Shown: positions 8,469 through 18,621 of the stretch, piece by piece
How the letters are laid out: each line of letters opens with the position of its first letter
Position numbering within the stretch: position 1 is the stretch's first letter
Origin: Pseudomonas fluorescens
Lineage (GTDB): Bacteria > Pseudomonadota > Gammaproteobacteria > Pseudomonadales > Pseudomonadaceae
NCBI RefSeq assembly: GCF_000968015.1
Contig: NZ_LACH01000055.1
Span: forward strand, 62,001-126,000
Length of the DNA stretch: 64,000 bases
Reading direction: 5' to 3'
Notes under the pieces: generated by a model
Seen by the model: the letters and a program-made list of their open reading frames with translations, nothing else
Told to the model about the DNA's origin: nothing
Databases searched by the model: none
Program-made: the position numbers and the translations under genes

Positions 8469-9620
8469 TTAATCGCTGATCGATTGCAGCATTCGATGGA
8501 GCATGGCGTCGCAGGCGGTGAGTTGTTCGAGGCTGACGAATTCGTCGGGTTTATGGCCCTGATCCATGCTGCCGGGGCCGCAGACGACGGTGGGAATGCC
8601 TGCGGCGTCGAATAGGCCGCCCTCGGTTCCGAAGGCTACGGTGCCGAACTCTCGGGAGCCGGAAAACGCAGCAATCAACTCAGCCGCTTCGCTGTGCGCA
8701 TCGGTCGCCAATCCGGGGTACGCCGACAACTCGCTGAAGCGAATCTCACTTTGTTCACTCACAGCACGCATGCGCGGCAACACCTGCTGCTCGGCATAGG
8801 CCTTCAGCTCCTGCGCAACCTCACTCGGATCATGCGAGGGCAGGGCGCGGATTTCGAAGTCGAAGCGGCAATCGGCGGGGACGATGTTCAAGGCTTTGCC
8901 GCCAGAAATCACGCCGGTTTGCACCGTGCTGAACGGTGGATCGAAACGCGTGTCGTGATGCTCGGGCGCCTTGAGCCGGTTACCAATCCGCCCCAGTTCA
9001 CCGATCAGTTCAGCGGCGTACTCGATGGCATTGACCCCAAGCGGGGCGTACGCCGAATGGCACGCTTCACCGTGGATGTCGCAACGCATCGCCTGTTTGC
9101 CTTTATGGCCCAGCACCGGTTTCAGCTCGGTCGGTTCGCCAATGATGCAGAGCATCGGTTTGACCGGGCGCTTTTCCAATTCCGACAGCAACGAACGCAC
9201 ACCGAGGCAACCGACTTCCTCATCATAGGAAAGTGCGATGTGCACCGGCAGCCGCAGTGTGGCTTTCACCAGCGACGGGACCAGGGCGAGCACGCAGGCG
9301 ATGTAGCCTTTCATGTCCGCCGTGCCGCGACCGTACAGCTTGCCGTCGCGCTCGGTGAGTTCGAACGGCGCAACGGTCCACGGCTGGCCGTCGACGGGCA
9401 CCACGTCGGTGTGCCCCGACAGCACGATGCCCGGCCGGTCCACCGGGCCAATGGTCGCGAACAGATTGGCCTTGCTGCGCGGCTCGTTGTAGACCAGCTC
9501 GCAAGGCACGTCGAAGCGTTCGAGGTAGTCGCGGACGAACTCGATGAGGTGCAGGTTCGATTCGCGGCTCGTGGTGTCGAACGCCACCAACGTTTTCAGC
9601 AAATCGAGGCTGTTGCTCAT
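8469..9620 (-). CDS. M20 metallopeptidase, acetylornithine deacetylase-like (ArgE/DapE family)
   Basis: A 383-residue cytoplasmic zinc hydrolase. Visible family signatures are SGHTDVVPVDGQPW (metal ligand His and catalytic Asp), GRGTADMKGY, SYDEEVGCLG (catalytic Glu pair), and a C-terminal VVCGPGSMDQGHKPDEFV with the last metal-binding His. It most resembles ArgE (N2-acetylornithine deacetylase), but its place in a catabolic operon rather than with arginine genes suggests another N-acyl or carbamoyl substrate. Its ATG overlaps the stop of the DUF1028 gene by four bases (ATGA), indicating translational coupling. Confidence 0.9.
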   Translation of the reverse strand: MSNSLDLLKTLVAFDTTSRESNLHLIEFVRDYLERFDVPCELVYNEPRSKANLFATIGPVDRPGIVLSGHTDVVPVDGQPWTVAPFELTERDGKLYGRGTADMKGYIACVLALVPSLVKATLRLPVHIALSYDEEVGCLGVRSLLSELEKRPVKPMLCIIGEPTELKPVLGHKGKQAMRCDIHGEACHSAYAPLGVNAIEYAAELIGELGRIGNRLKAPEHHDTRFDPPFSTVQTGVISGGKALNIVPADCRFDFEIRALPSHDPSEVAQELKAYAEQQVLPRMRAVSEQSEIRFSELSAYPGLATDAHSEAAELIAAFSGSREFGTVAFGTEGGLFDAAGIPTVVCGPGSMDQGHKPDEFVSLEQLTACDAMLHRMLQSISD

Positions 9621-10294
9621 CGGTCGTCTCCGGCGACACCGTAGCCGGGGGATTTGTCAGGGGCGAGGGCGCGGTCGATGTAGTCCTGAACTTGTGGACG
9701 ATAGGCGTCCCACAATTTCTCAAGCTGGCCGATTGGATCGTGATCCGCCCAATCCACCCGCAGGTTGATGATCGGCCAGGTCAACTCGCCGACCACCACC
9801 ACCGCCGCCGAATGCACCGGCCCGGCTTCGCCGCCCGCTGCGATGGCCGCTTTCATGGCCGCGAGCAGGCGGTCGGTCAGTTGGCCTTCGCCATGTTCGA
9901 ACGCCTCGACCATGGCCTCGATCACTGATCGATCCGCCAGCATGTTGCCGGCAGCGACGCATTGGTCGCCGGACACTGCATTGTGGTTGCCCAAGGTTTG
10001 CGCGCCGCTGAAGTGCGCGGTGCGGCCGAGATGGTCAATCGCGGTGATTTGGCGATATTGGCTGTAGCCGTTGCGGGTCAGGACTTTGTCCAGTGCCTCG
10101 GCGGGGGATAGGCCTTGCTCCATGAGGGCGAGGGCTTCCGGGCCGAGGGAGGGCAGGGTGATGTTTTGCGTGGAGACGGCGCCGACACCCGGCAGCAGCC
10201 AAGGGCAACGGGCGCCGACGGCGATGCTGGAGGAACTGATCGCAATGCCGAACTGACCGGTTTCGGGGCAACGGGCGGCGATGGAGAAGGTCAT
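9617..10294 (-). CDS. DUF1028 family Ntn-type hydrolase
   Basis: A 225-residue protein matching DUF1028 through its length: MTFSIAARCPETGQFG at the start, then SSSIAVGARCPW and the GAVSTQN segment. The family is placed among N-terminal-nucleophile (Ntn) hydrolases; the second residue here is Thr, a possible nucleophile after removal of Met, which is inference. Enzyme activity is poorly known for the family. A good ribosome site (AAGGAG) precedes ATG 10294. It overlaps the M20 peptidase gene by four bases and follows ridA after a 163-base gap that contains REP sequence. In context it is probably an amide- or ring-opening hydrolase in the operon's pathway. Confidence 0.88.
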   Translation of the reverse strand: MTFSIAARCPETGQFGIAISSSSIAVGARCPWLLPGVGAVSTQNITLPSLGPEALALMEQGLSPAEALDKVLTRNGYSQYRQITAIDHLGRTAHFSGAQTLGNHNAVSGDQCVAAGNMLADRSVIEAMVEAFEHGEGQLTDRLLAAMKAAIAAGGEAGPVHSAAVVVVGELTWPIINLRVDWADHDPIGQLEKLWDAYRPQVQDYIDRALAPDKSPGYGVAGDDR

Positions 10295-10341
10295 GGTTTT
10301 GCTCCTTGTATTGCCTTGGCGAATGAGGTGTCTGTGCGGAC

Positions 10342-10440
10342 GCCATCGCGAGCAGGCTCACTCCTACAGAGGATCTTCGGTGGCCACAAAATTTGTGTAC
10401 GACGACTAACCTGTGGGAGCTGGCTTGCCTGCGATGGCCG
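10342..10440. repeat. Divergent REP pair inside an operon
   Basis: CCATCGCGAGCAGGCTCACT at the left and CTGTGGGAGCTGGCTTGCCT then GCGATGG at the right are inverted, imperfect REP copies. They occupy the gap between the ridA-like and DUF1028 genes. They differ from the consensus of the other copies here (AGCAGG for AGCAAG, and TGGCTTGCC), so this is an older or different subtype. Confidence 0.75.
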
Positions 10441-10457
10441 CGACTCGGTAAACGTGC

Positions 10458-10874
10458 TTACTCAGGAATCACCGCAATCACATCAATCTCCATCAACCAT
10501 TGCGGCTGCCCCAACGCCGACACCACCAACCCGGTCGAAATCGGAAACACGCCTTTAAGCCACTTGCCCACTTCCTGATACACCGGCTCGCGATACCGCG
10601 GGTCGATCAGGTAGGTGGTGGTTTTCACGATGTGGCTAAGGTCGCTGCCGGCTTCTTCCAGCAGCTGTTTGACGTTGCGCATGGCTTGCTCGGTTTGCGC
10701 TCGCGGGTCGCCGAGTCCCACCAGGTTGCCTTCGAAATCGGTGCCGACCTGGCCGCGAACATAAACGGTGTTGCCGGCCCGGACTGCCTGGCACAGGTCA
10801 TTGTCCAGGCTCTGGTTCGGGTAGGTTTCCTTGGTGTTGAACATGCGAATGCGGGTATGGGTTGGCGTGGACAT
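10458..10874 (-). CDS. RidA family protein (YjgF/YER057c/UK114)
   Basis: A 138-residue cytoplasmic protein. MFNTKETYPNQSLDNDLCQA, VYVRGQVGTD, GDPRAQTEQAMRNVKQLLEEAGS and a C-terminal MEIDVIAVIPE are typical Rid-fold segments. Canonical RidA uses Arg105 in an active site that hydrolyses reactive enamines and imines to ketoacids. Here the corresponding region reads VYQEVGKWLKG..PISTGLVVSALGQP, so the catalytic Arg appears absent and this is probably a Rid subgroup other than the archetype. The true start is ATG 10874 with AGGAGCG upstream; the frame is open further but without support. It lies 22 bases after the monooxygenase gene, so the two are co-transcribed. Confidence 0.88.
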   Translation of the reverse strand: MSTPTHTRIRMFNTKETYPNQSLDNDLCQAVRAGNTVYVRGQVGTDFEGNLVGLGDPRAQTEQAMRNVKQLLEEAGSDLSHIVKTTTYLIDPRYREPVYQEVGKWLKGVFPISTGLVVSALGQPQWLMEIDVIAVIPE

Positions 10875-10896
10875 TTGACGCTCCTGAAAAAGAAAA

Positions 10897-12207
10897 TTAA
10901 GCACTGACCGTTGTTTTGTGGGCGACCGGGGCGGCTTCTGCCTCACGTTGCGCGGCATCGTGGTAGTCGAGGTATGAACGCTGGATGGCGATGTGATCAG
11001 CCACGTACTTGGCGTCATGCCAAACGCCCCAGATGAACGAAGACCCGCGACGGGACTGCCACGGCAGGCCGAGGAAATACACGCCCGGCTCGCTCGACAC
11101 GCCGCGCTGATGCGCCGGTTTGCCGTTGTCGTCGAAGGCATTAACCTTGAGCCAGCTGTAATCCGTGGCAAAACCGGTGGCCCAGATGATCGAGGTCACG
11201 CCGGCCTTGGCCAGGTCAAGTTCAAGAATCGGGTTAGTCACGCATTCCGGATCGGAAAAGGTAATGCGCGCTTCAGGTTCTTCCGGCAGGTCCAGACCGT
11301 TGCGCTCGATGTAGGCGTCAGCCGCATTGAGCAACGCCAGATAGTTCTCATCGCCGCGCGCCAGGTTCTCGGCAAGGTTCGGTTGAAAAGTCGCTACGCC
11401 ACCGTTGAACGATTGGGTCAGACCGACCAGCGTCATGCCGCGATGAGCCAGCCCACGAAAGTCCACCGTGCGGCCGCCATGCGCACCGCTCACCGCGATG
11501 GTCACGTGTTCCCGGCCGGGTTTCATAGCCGCCTGATCCCATTCACCCAGCACGCCCAGCCACCAGCAGAAATCACGGTTGCGATAAGCGCGAGGAGGGC
11601 GGTCATGTGCGCCGACCGAGAGGTAAACCTTCTTGCCGGCCCGCTGCAGTTCATCAGCGATTTGCACGCCCGACGAACCGGCGCCGACGACCAGCACTGC
11701 ACCCTCGGGCAGTTGCGCCGGGTTGCGATAGTCGGCGGAGTGGATCTGCAGGAATGGCTGATCTTTCGGTGCAATCGGCGGGATAACCGGACGCTGGAAA
11801 GGCCCGGTGGCAGCCACCACGCGGTTGGCCTCGATCACGCCTTCGGAGGTTTCAATGGTGAAGCCCGGGCGACCGACATTGCGCTCAACCTTCAGCACGT
11901 CCACGCCGGTGCGGATCGGCGCGTTGAATTTCTTGGCGTAGGCTTCGAAGTAGTCGGCGACCCGCTCTTTCGGGGCAAAGTCGTCGGGGCTGAGGTCGTC
12001 GAAATCGAGGCCGGGAAAACGGTCGTGCCAGGCCGGACCGTTGGCCACCAACGAATCCCAGCGCCCGGTGCGCCAGCGCTCGGCGATACGGTTGCGCTCC
12101 AGCACCAGGTGCGGCACGCCGAGTTTGCTCAGGTGTTCACTCATGGCCACGCCAGCCTGACCGGCGCCAACAATCAGCGTATCTGTTTTTATTTTTTCAG
12201 TGGTCAT
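10897..12207 (-). CDS. Flavin-containing monooxygenase / CzcO-like FAD- and NADPH-dependent oxidoreductase
   Basis: A 436-residue cytoplasmic enzyme with two Rossmann motifs: FAD-binding VGAGQAGVAMSEHL near residue 15 and NADPH-binding VVGAGSSGVQIADEL near 170. HSADYRNP before the second motif fits the identifying sequence of class B flavoprotein monooxygenases of the CzcO/YUCCA type. The family hydroxylates or N-/S-oxygenates small substrates. ATG 12207 with a GAAGGG site is preferred over an upstream GTG at 12279. It is the first gene of the operon monooxygenase-ridA-DUF1028-M20-NCS1 and would carry out the first oxidation of the imported compound. Annotation as a metal-resistance protein CzcO would be misleading here. 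Confidence 0.88.
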   Translation of the reverse strand: MTTEKIKTDTLIVGAGQAGVAMSEHLSKLGVPHLVLERNRIAERWRTGRWDSLVANGPAWHDRFPGLDFDDLSPDDFAPKERVADYFEAYAKKFNAPIRTGVDVLKVERNVGRPGFTIETSEGVIEANRVVAATGPFQRPVIPPIAPKDQPFLQIHSADYRNPAQLPEGAVLVVGAGSSGVQIADELQRAGKKVYLSVGAHDRPPRAYRNRDFCWWLGVLGEWDQAAMKPGREHVTIAVSGAHGGRTVDFRGLAHRGMTLVGLTQSFNGGVATFQPNLAENLARGDENYLALLNAADAYIERNGLDLPEEPEARITFSDPECVTNPILELDLAKAGVTSIIWATGFATDYSWLKVNAFDDNGKPAHQRGVSSEPGVYFLGLPWQSRRGSSFIWGVWHDAKYVADHIAIQRSYLDYHDAAQREAEAAPVAHKTTVSA

Positions 12208-12367
12208 CTCTATACCCTTCGAAGTTGGATTTAGGTCGGTAACGGCCTGCCATTTCTTGGGGTCAAGACTAGGGATCACCCTGGTATCGGTAAAATATTA
12301 TTAAGCTGGCATTTGAGTATAAATAACTGATGCAGAGCGCTTGGTTCGGCGGTTTTCCCTTTAAACA

Positions 12368-13642
12368 CTAGGCGCTGGCATCGGCTTCATGCTCGTCGGC
12401 GAAGGCCATGAGCACCTCAAGATCGAGTACATCCAGCTTGATTCGGGAAATAAAAGCGGAGAACGCCAGGTTGGCGGCTAGCAGACGCAGATCGGAGGCC
12501 CACGCCGGGACATGGACCGGTCCCTGGAGCCAACCGGACTCGAAAAGCGGCGCCAGGCGCACGGTATCCCCCAGACTGAGGCGCCCGGCGAACAGATGGC
12601 CCACCAGTTCCGGCCGGTTGTCGCGGATCGCGATGCGCAACAGGGTGTGCACGCCGAGCAAACCGGTCAGGTAGGCGGCATCCTTGGTGAACGCCGAACC
12701 GCCGCGCAGGTCGGCGCCGCGGAACACCCGCTGGGTCGAGCGGAAGGACTCCTCTTGCGACTGACCAGCGGCGAGAAAACCTTCGAATACCTGAATGAAA
12801 TCGGCACCATCCAGCGCCTGCTGGACCGCAAGCACGCGCAGGGCGAGGCGGCGCAGGCGGTTGATGTCCATGCTGCCGGTGAACAGCTCGGCCAGGGTGG
12901 CAATGCCCTCCTGAGTCTGGGTCGTGCGTGGCGCCCCCAGGCCCAGGCTTTTGAGGTTGGGTTGCAGCGCGCCGTTTTGTGCCGTGGCGACATGCACGAA
13001 GGCCTCATGTTGCAACAGCTGGTTCTTGTCCAGTTCCGAGAACAGGGCGCTGGCACGCAGGCGGATACGACTCGCCCCGGCGATGGCCTTGGCGGCCAGG
13101 GTCGGATCGAGCACGATGGTGATCCGGCCCGCTCCGAAGAAGCGGTCGAGTTCCGGCTGCATCCAGGCGGCGAAAACATCGGCCGGGATTTCGGCCGGGC
13201 TCGGTGGAATCCGCGCGCCGCCCAGAAGGGCATCGGTGGTCTTGAGGAAGAATTGGGCAGCGTCCAGCATGCTCAGTTTCAGGCGTGAATAGTAGAAGTC
13301 CGGGCGTCGGTACAGCGCTGACGAATACTGAGTAAAGGCGGGTGTGCCGATGGCACCGAGCATGTGCCCCGCCGTGGCATAGCTGCGCGCCGTCATGGCG
13401 AGGTGGCGCCCGGCCGGATGGCCCTCATCGCAGCGGCCGATAAAGGCTTCTAGGGCGACGATGTCGGCGCTGTGGTCGCGCGGGCGCAGCTCGACCCTGG
13501 GCAGTTCTGCCTGCCCGGCGCGCCAACGTGCCAGGAATACTTCCTCGACCCCATCCGGCCAGGCCAGGGCCTCCAGCACGCGGATCTTGCGGGCCAGACC
13601 GGGCAGGGCGGCATCGAGTTCAGACAGGGGAGCGGCGCTCAC
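12368..13642 (-). CDS. QEGLA-motif (DUF1704, MATCAP-like) metalloprotein
   Basis: A 424-residue protein of the family annotated 'flavohemoglobin expression-modulating QEGLA motif protein' (PF08014). The putative zinc site is visible as H212-E213-x3-H217 (QHEAFVH) and the QEGLA motif appears as QEGIA at 244-248, whose Glu is the likely third ligand. The same family includes the eukaryotic tubulin carboxypeptidase MATCAP, so a carboxypeptidase-like activity is plausible; the bacterial substrate is unknown. The start is GTG 13642 with a perfect AAGGAGGT five bases upstream. The frame extends a little further to 13663 without a ribosome site. It is divergent from the VIT-like gene at 13826. Confidence 0.88.
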   Translation of the reverse strand: MSAAPLSELDAALPGLARKIRVLEALAWPDGVEEVFLARWRAGQAELPRVELRPRDHSADIVALEAFIGRCDEGHPAGRHLAMTARSYATAGHMLGAIGTPAFTQYSSALYRRPDFYYSRLKLSMLDAAQFFLKTTDALLGGARIPPSPAEIPADVFAAWMQPELDRFFGAGRITIVLDPTLAAKAIAGASRIRLRASALFSELDKNQLLQHEAFVHVATAQNGALQPNLKSLGLGAPRTTQTQEGIATLAELFTGSMDINRLRRLALRVLAVQQALDGADFIQVFEGFLAAGQSQEESFRSTQRVFRGADLRGGSAFTKDAAYLTGLLGVHTLLRIAIRDNRPELVGHLFAGRLSLGDTVRLAPLFESGWLQGPVHVPAWASDLRLLAANLAFSAFISRIKLDVLDLEVLMAFADEHEADASA

Positions 13643-13825
13643 AGGGACCTCCTTGGGAAACAAGGTTCAATCGCAAAAGTTTAGTCGTTGTCGATGCATT
13701 GCGTGGTGACAGCTCAAGTCTGAACTAAGCTGTTCGATGTGCTTGCGGATGCAATGTCTTGGCCATGCTGGCACAGCTGAAAGCCAGGACCACGCTGACG
13801 CAGCCGCCGTGGCGAGGATGAGCGC

Positions 13826-14488
13826 ATGCAAAACACTGGAGAGCAAAAGCGGGCCCGTGTACTTGATCCGGTCGATCGTGTCACGGAGATCATCTTCGGC
13901 CTGCTGATGGCAATGACCTTCACCGGGACGATCAGTGTGGCCACCTCTGGCCAGGAGGCCGAGCGCACGATGATGATCGCCGCGCTGGGTTGCAACCTCG
14001 CCTGGGGACTCGCGGACGCCGTGATGTATTTGATGCGAGCCCTGATTGAGCGCACGCGCAACCGTACGCTTCGCACCAACCTGCGCGATGCGACGGATGC
14101 AGCCGCCGGGCAAGCGCTCATTGCTGAGGCATTACCCCCGCGTCTCGCAGTAGCGGCCGGCCCTGAAGAGCTGGAATCGTTGCGTCGCCGCCTGGTCGAC
14201 TATTCATCCATGCCGTTACAGCCGCGCCTCGGTTGGGATGATTTCAGGGGCGCTGTCGGCGTTTTCCTATTGGTGGTGTTATCGACATTCCCGCTTGTCG
14301 TGCCGTTTCTGTTGCTCGACCAGACAGCGCTCGCCGTGCGCCTGTCTAACCTGGTCGGTCTCGGGGTGCTGTTCATCGCCGGTTGGATGCTCTCCAAGTA
14401 CGCCGGCGCAAAACCGTGGCAAGGCGGTCTAGCGACTGCAGTTACCGGCGCTGTACTGATCACTGCGATCATCGCGCTCGGTGGATGA
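13826..14488 (+). CDS. VIT/CCC1-like membrane protein
   Basis: A 220-residue inner-membrane protein with about five hydrophobic helices. The N-terminal DPVDRVTEIIFGLLMAMTFTG and the glycine-rich C-terminal helices resemble the VIT1/CCC1 (nodulin 21-like) family of iron/manganese transporters, although the cytoplasmic metal-binding helical region of plant VIT proteins is replaced here by a short soluble stretch (residues about 75-135, ERTRNRTLRTNLRDATDAAA). Transport is therefore uncertain. It lies 42 bases before ppk2 and is probably in one transcript with it and the SulP gene. Confidence 0.65.
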   Translation: MQNTGEQKRARVLDPVDRVTEIIFGLLMAMTFTGTISVATSGQEAERTMMIAALGCNLAWGLADAVMYLMRALIERTRNRTLRTNLRDATDAAAGQALIAEALPPRLAVAAGPEELESLRRRLVDYSSMPLQPRLGWDDFRGAVGVFLLVVLSTFPLVVPFLLLDQTALAVRLSNLVGLGVLFIAGWMLSKYAGAKPWQGGLATAVTGAVLITAIIALGG

Positions 14489-14530
14489 GCAGATTGCAAC
14501 CCTACGCTGTTTATTGGTGAGGTCTCGATC

Positions 14531-15352
14531 ATGGCAAAGGACAAGAAAAAAGCCCCTAAGAGTCAATCTGCTGAAAGCCCGAAACTGAAGAGCAAGGATT
14601 ACCTTGAGCAACTGCGCACCCTGCACGTCGAACTGGTCAAGTTGCAGGAGTGGGTAAAAGCCAAGGGCATCAAGATCTGTATCGTCTTTGAGGGGCGCGA
14701 TGGTGCTGGCAAGGGCGGAACGATCAAGGCGATTACCGAACGCGTCAGCCCACGTGTGTTTCGGGTGGTGGCGCTGACGGCGCCGAGTGATCGAGAGAAA
14801 AGCCAGATGTATATCCAACGTTACCTGCCGTACCTGCCCGCGGCGGGCGAAGTGGTGATCTTCGATCGCAGTTGGTACAACCGGGCGGGCGTCGAGCGTG
14901 TGATGGGGTTCTGCACCAAAGAGCAGGTTGCCAGTTTCCTGAAGACAACGCCTCCGGTGGAGCGTGCAATCGTCGCCTCGGGCGTGATCCTGCTCAAGTA
15001 TTGGCTGGAAGTCAGCGAAGAGGAGCAGACCCGCCGGCTTCAAGAGCGCATCAAGGATGGGCGCAAAATCTGGAAACTGACCCCCATGGATCTCAAGTCA
15101 TACAGCCGCTGGTATGACTATTCACGCGCGCGTGACGACATGTTCAAGGCAACCGACACCGATCATGCCCCATGGCTGGTGGCCAACTCCAACGACAAGC
15201 GGCGGGCGCGCCTTAACATCATCACCGATTTGCTCAGCCGTATCCCGTACAAGGAAGTAGCGCGCGAGGAGGTGGTATTGCCCAAACGGCAGAAGCCAGC
15301 CGGCTATCGCGACCCGGGTTACCCGCACCGGCGGGTTCCCGAAAAATTCTGA
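14531..15352 (+). CDS. ppk2: Polyphosphate kinase 2 (PPK2 class I)
   Basis: A 273-residue cytoplasmic enzyme that transfers phosphate between polyphosphate and nucleoside diphosphates. Walker A is EGRDGAGKGG at 54-63 and Walker B is FDRSWYNR at 111-118, followed by the GVERVMGFC segment and a C-terminal lid with RRLQERIKDGRKIWKL. A single domain of this length fits class I or III. A lysine-rich N-terminal tail (about 22 residues) is typical. ATG 14531 follows a GGTGAGGTC site. Neighbours are a VIT-like and a SulP anion transporter, so ion and phosphate stress is a possible theme. Confidence 0.93.
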   Translation: MAKDKKKAPKSQSAESPKLKSKDYLEQLRTLHVELVKLQEWVKAKGIKICIVFEGRDGAGKGGTIKAITERVSPRVFRVVALTAPSDREKSQMYIQRYLPYLPAAGEVVIFDRSWYNRAGVERVMGFCTKEQVASFLKTTPPVERAIVASGVILLKYWLEVSEEEQTRRLQERIKDGRKIWKLTPMDLKSYSRWYDYSRARDDMFKATDTDHAPWLVANSNDKRRARLNIITDLLSRIPYKEVAREEVVLPKRQKPAGYRDPGYPHRRVPEKF

Positions 15353-15401
15353 TGGGCACGTGTAAGCGAATCTGCGCTGTCTACCTATAGGCCACAGTTC
15401 T

Positions 15402-17189
<1,788 letters not shown>

Positions 17190-17205
17190 GTGGCATGGGT
17201 GTCAC

Positions 17206-17574
17206 TCAGCGACGGTCCTTCTCAACGTTATCCAGATCGACTGGATCGCCCGGTTTGACGCCGAGTTTGTCGCGAATATCCTCGAACATCGCGTCGTATT
17301 CCTTGTGCCCGCGCATGATGAGACTGGCAGTGGTGGGCACGCCATGCCTGGCCGCAGCCTTTGCCACGTGGCTGGCAAAGTTGAAGGCCGTGTCGCGGTG
17401 CATATCGAATTCTTCAGTGAAGCTTTTACCTGATACCGCTCCGTCCATCTTGAAGTGCATCAGCATGCCTTCCTTGGGGTCACGGCGGACTTCATAGAAG
17501 ACATCAATGTTGTATTCCGGGACTCCGGGCGTGCCAGGAGCATTAGTACGGTTCAGGTGACCGGGCTTGAACAT
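17206..17574 (-). CDS. DUF5064 family protein
   Basis: A 122-residue soluble protein starting MFKPGHLNRTNAPGTPGVPE, the typical opening of the Pseudomonas family DUF5064. It continues with a beta-rich segment (MHFKMDGAVSGKSFTEEFDM) and FNFASHVAKAAARHG. Function is unknown. ATG 17574 has an AAAAGGAGCC ribosome site, so the longer frame to 17628 is not used. It is convergent with the SulP gene, only 16 bases apart. Confidence 0.85.
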   Translation of the reverse strand: MFKPGHLNRTNAPGTPGVPEYNIDVFYEVRRDPKEGMLMHFKMDGAVSGKSFTEEFDMHRDTAFNFASHVAKAAARHGVPTTASLIMRGHKEYDAMFEDIRDKLGVKPGDPVDLDNVEKDRR

Positions 17575-17819
17575 GATTGGCTCCTTTTCGGATGGATGGC
17601 TAGCTTCTTGGCATCGGCTGGAGTCCAAATGACTTGGATTTCAGTCAGTGGAACTCGCATTAGTGGAGCGTGTTCCATAGCGTGGTGCTATCAATTTGCA
17701 GCAGCGCAAAATCTCCCCTTAAAGCTTAGGTGATCGCTTGGGGTTTTCTACCTTCAAGGTGCACGAAAGGTGTATCCGTACCAGAATGCACGTACCCATT
17801 CCAATTCTGGAGAACCAAG

Positions 17820-18299
17820 ATGATCAGCAAAAACACGATTTGTCTGTGGTACGACGGCACCGCGCTGGACGCTGCGACGTTCTACGCCAAGACGTTCCCG
17901 GACAGCGAGGTGGGAGCTGTCCTTCGCGCGCCCGGTGACTATCCAGCAGGCAAGCAGGGCGATGTCCTGACGGTCGAGTTCACGGTGATGGGCATCCCTT
18001 GCCTCGGACTGAACGGGGGCTCGGGGGTCAAGCACAACGAGGCTTTTTCGTTCCAGGTTGCGACCGACGACCAGGCCGAAACGGACCGCTTGTGGAACGC
18101 GATTATCGGAAATGGCGGCCACGAAAATGTATGCGGCTGGTGCCAGGACAAGTGGGGAGTGTCATGGCAGATCACACCACGCGTTCTGAGCGCCGCGATC
18201 ACCCATCCTGATCAAGCAGCGGCCAAGCGCGCCTTCGACGCCATGATGGAGATGGGAAAGATCGACATCGCTGCGATTGAAGCGGCTGTTAAGGGTTAA
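17820..18299 (+). CDS. PhnB-like VOC superfamily protein (3-demethylubiquinone methyltransferase-fold)
   Basis: A 159-residue soluble protein of the glyoxalase/VOC fold. KNTICLWYDGTALDAATFYAKTFPDS at the start (quoted here in part as CLWYDG and FYAKTFPDS), GDVLTVEFTVMGIPCLGLNGG, and CGWCQDKWGVSWQITPR near the end are hallmarks of the PhnB/'3-dmu-9_3-mt' family. Despite the family label, these proteins are not proven methyltransferases. ATG 17820 with GGAGAACC upstream is chosen over an upstream in-frame start at 17730. No operon partner. Confidence 0.9.
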   Translation: MISKNTICLWYDGTALDAATFYAKTFPDSEVGAVLRAPGDYPAGKQGDVLTVEFTVMGIPCLGLNGGSGVKHNEAFSFQVATDDQAETDRLWNAIIGNGGHENVCGWCQDKWGVSWQITPRVLSAAITHPDQAAAKRAFDAMMEMGKIDIAAIEAAVKG

Positions 18300-18316
18300 C
18301 CAACGCTGCTGGGGGG

Positions 18317-18442
18317 CTACTGCGCTTTCCAGTGTCCTCCACCCGACTCGCAATCAATTTTCGCCTGACTCAAATGCTCAGCGCCGTAGTAATACGTAGT
18401 GACCTGAGCATTGTTCGGAATACTCAGCGATGTGCTGTTCAT
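18317..18442 (-). CDS. Putative 41-residue small protein
   Basis: A short minus-strand frame from ATG 18442 to TAG 18317. It opens MNSTSLSIPNNAQVTTYYYG and ends CESGGGHWKAQ. Codons are GC-rich in the third position in the style of the neighbours. An AAGGA sits just before the ATG, closer than ideal, and an in-frame TGA six codons upstream fixes the 5' limit. I do not recognise it. It could be a real small protein or the preserved tail of a lost gene. Confidence 0.35.
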   Translation of the reverse strand: MNSTSLSIPNNAQVTTYYYGAEHLSQAKIDCESGGGHWKAQ

Positions 18443-18621
18443 GTCCTTGTTTGATCAAAGATCAGCGCTGATAGAGTTTCGAAAACGCGATGAGGCGCGG
18501 GGTTCCATTGGTTTTTCAGATCCACTGTGGGAGGGGACGCAAAAAGCCCAGGCCCGATGGTATGCTCGCCGCGCCACGCGCTGGCAATCCAGGGAACACT
18601 CTTTAAGGAAGGGGATGGCGG

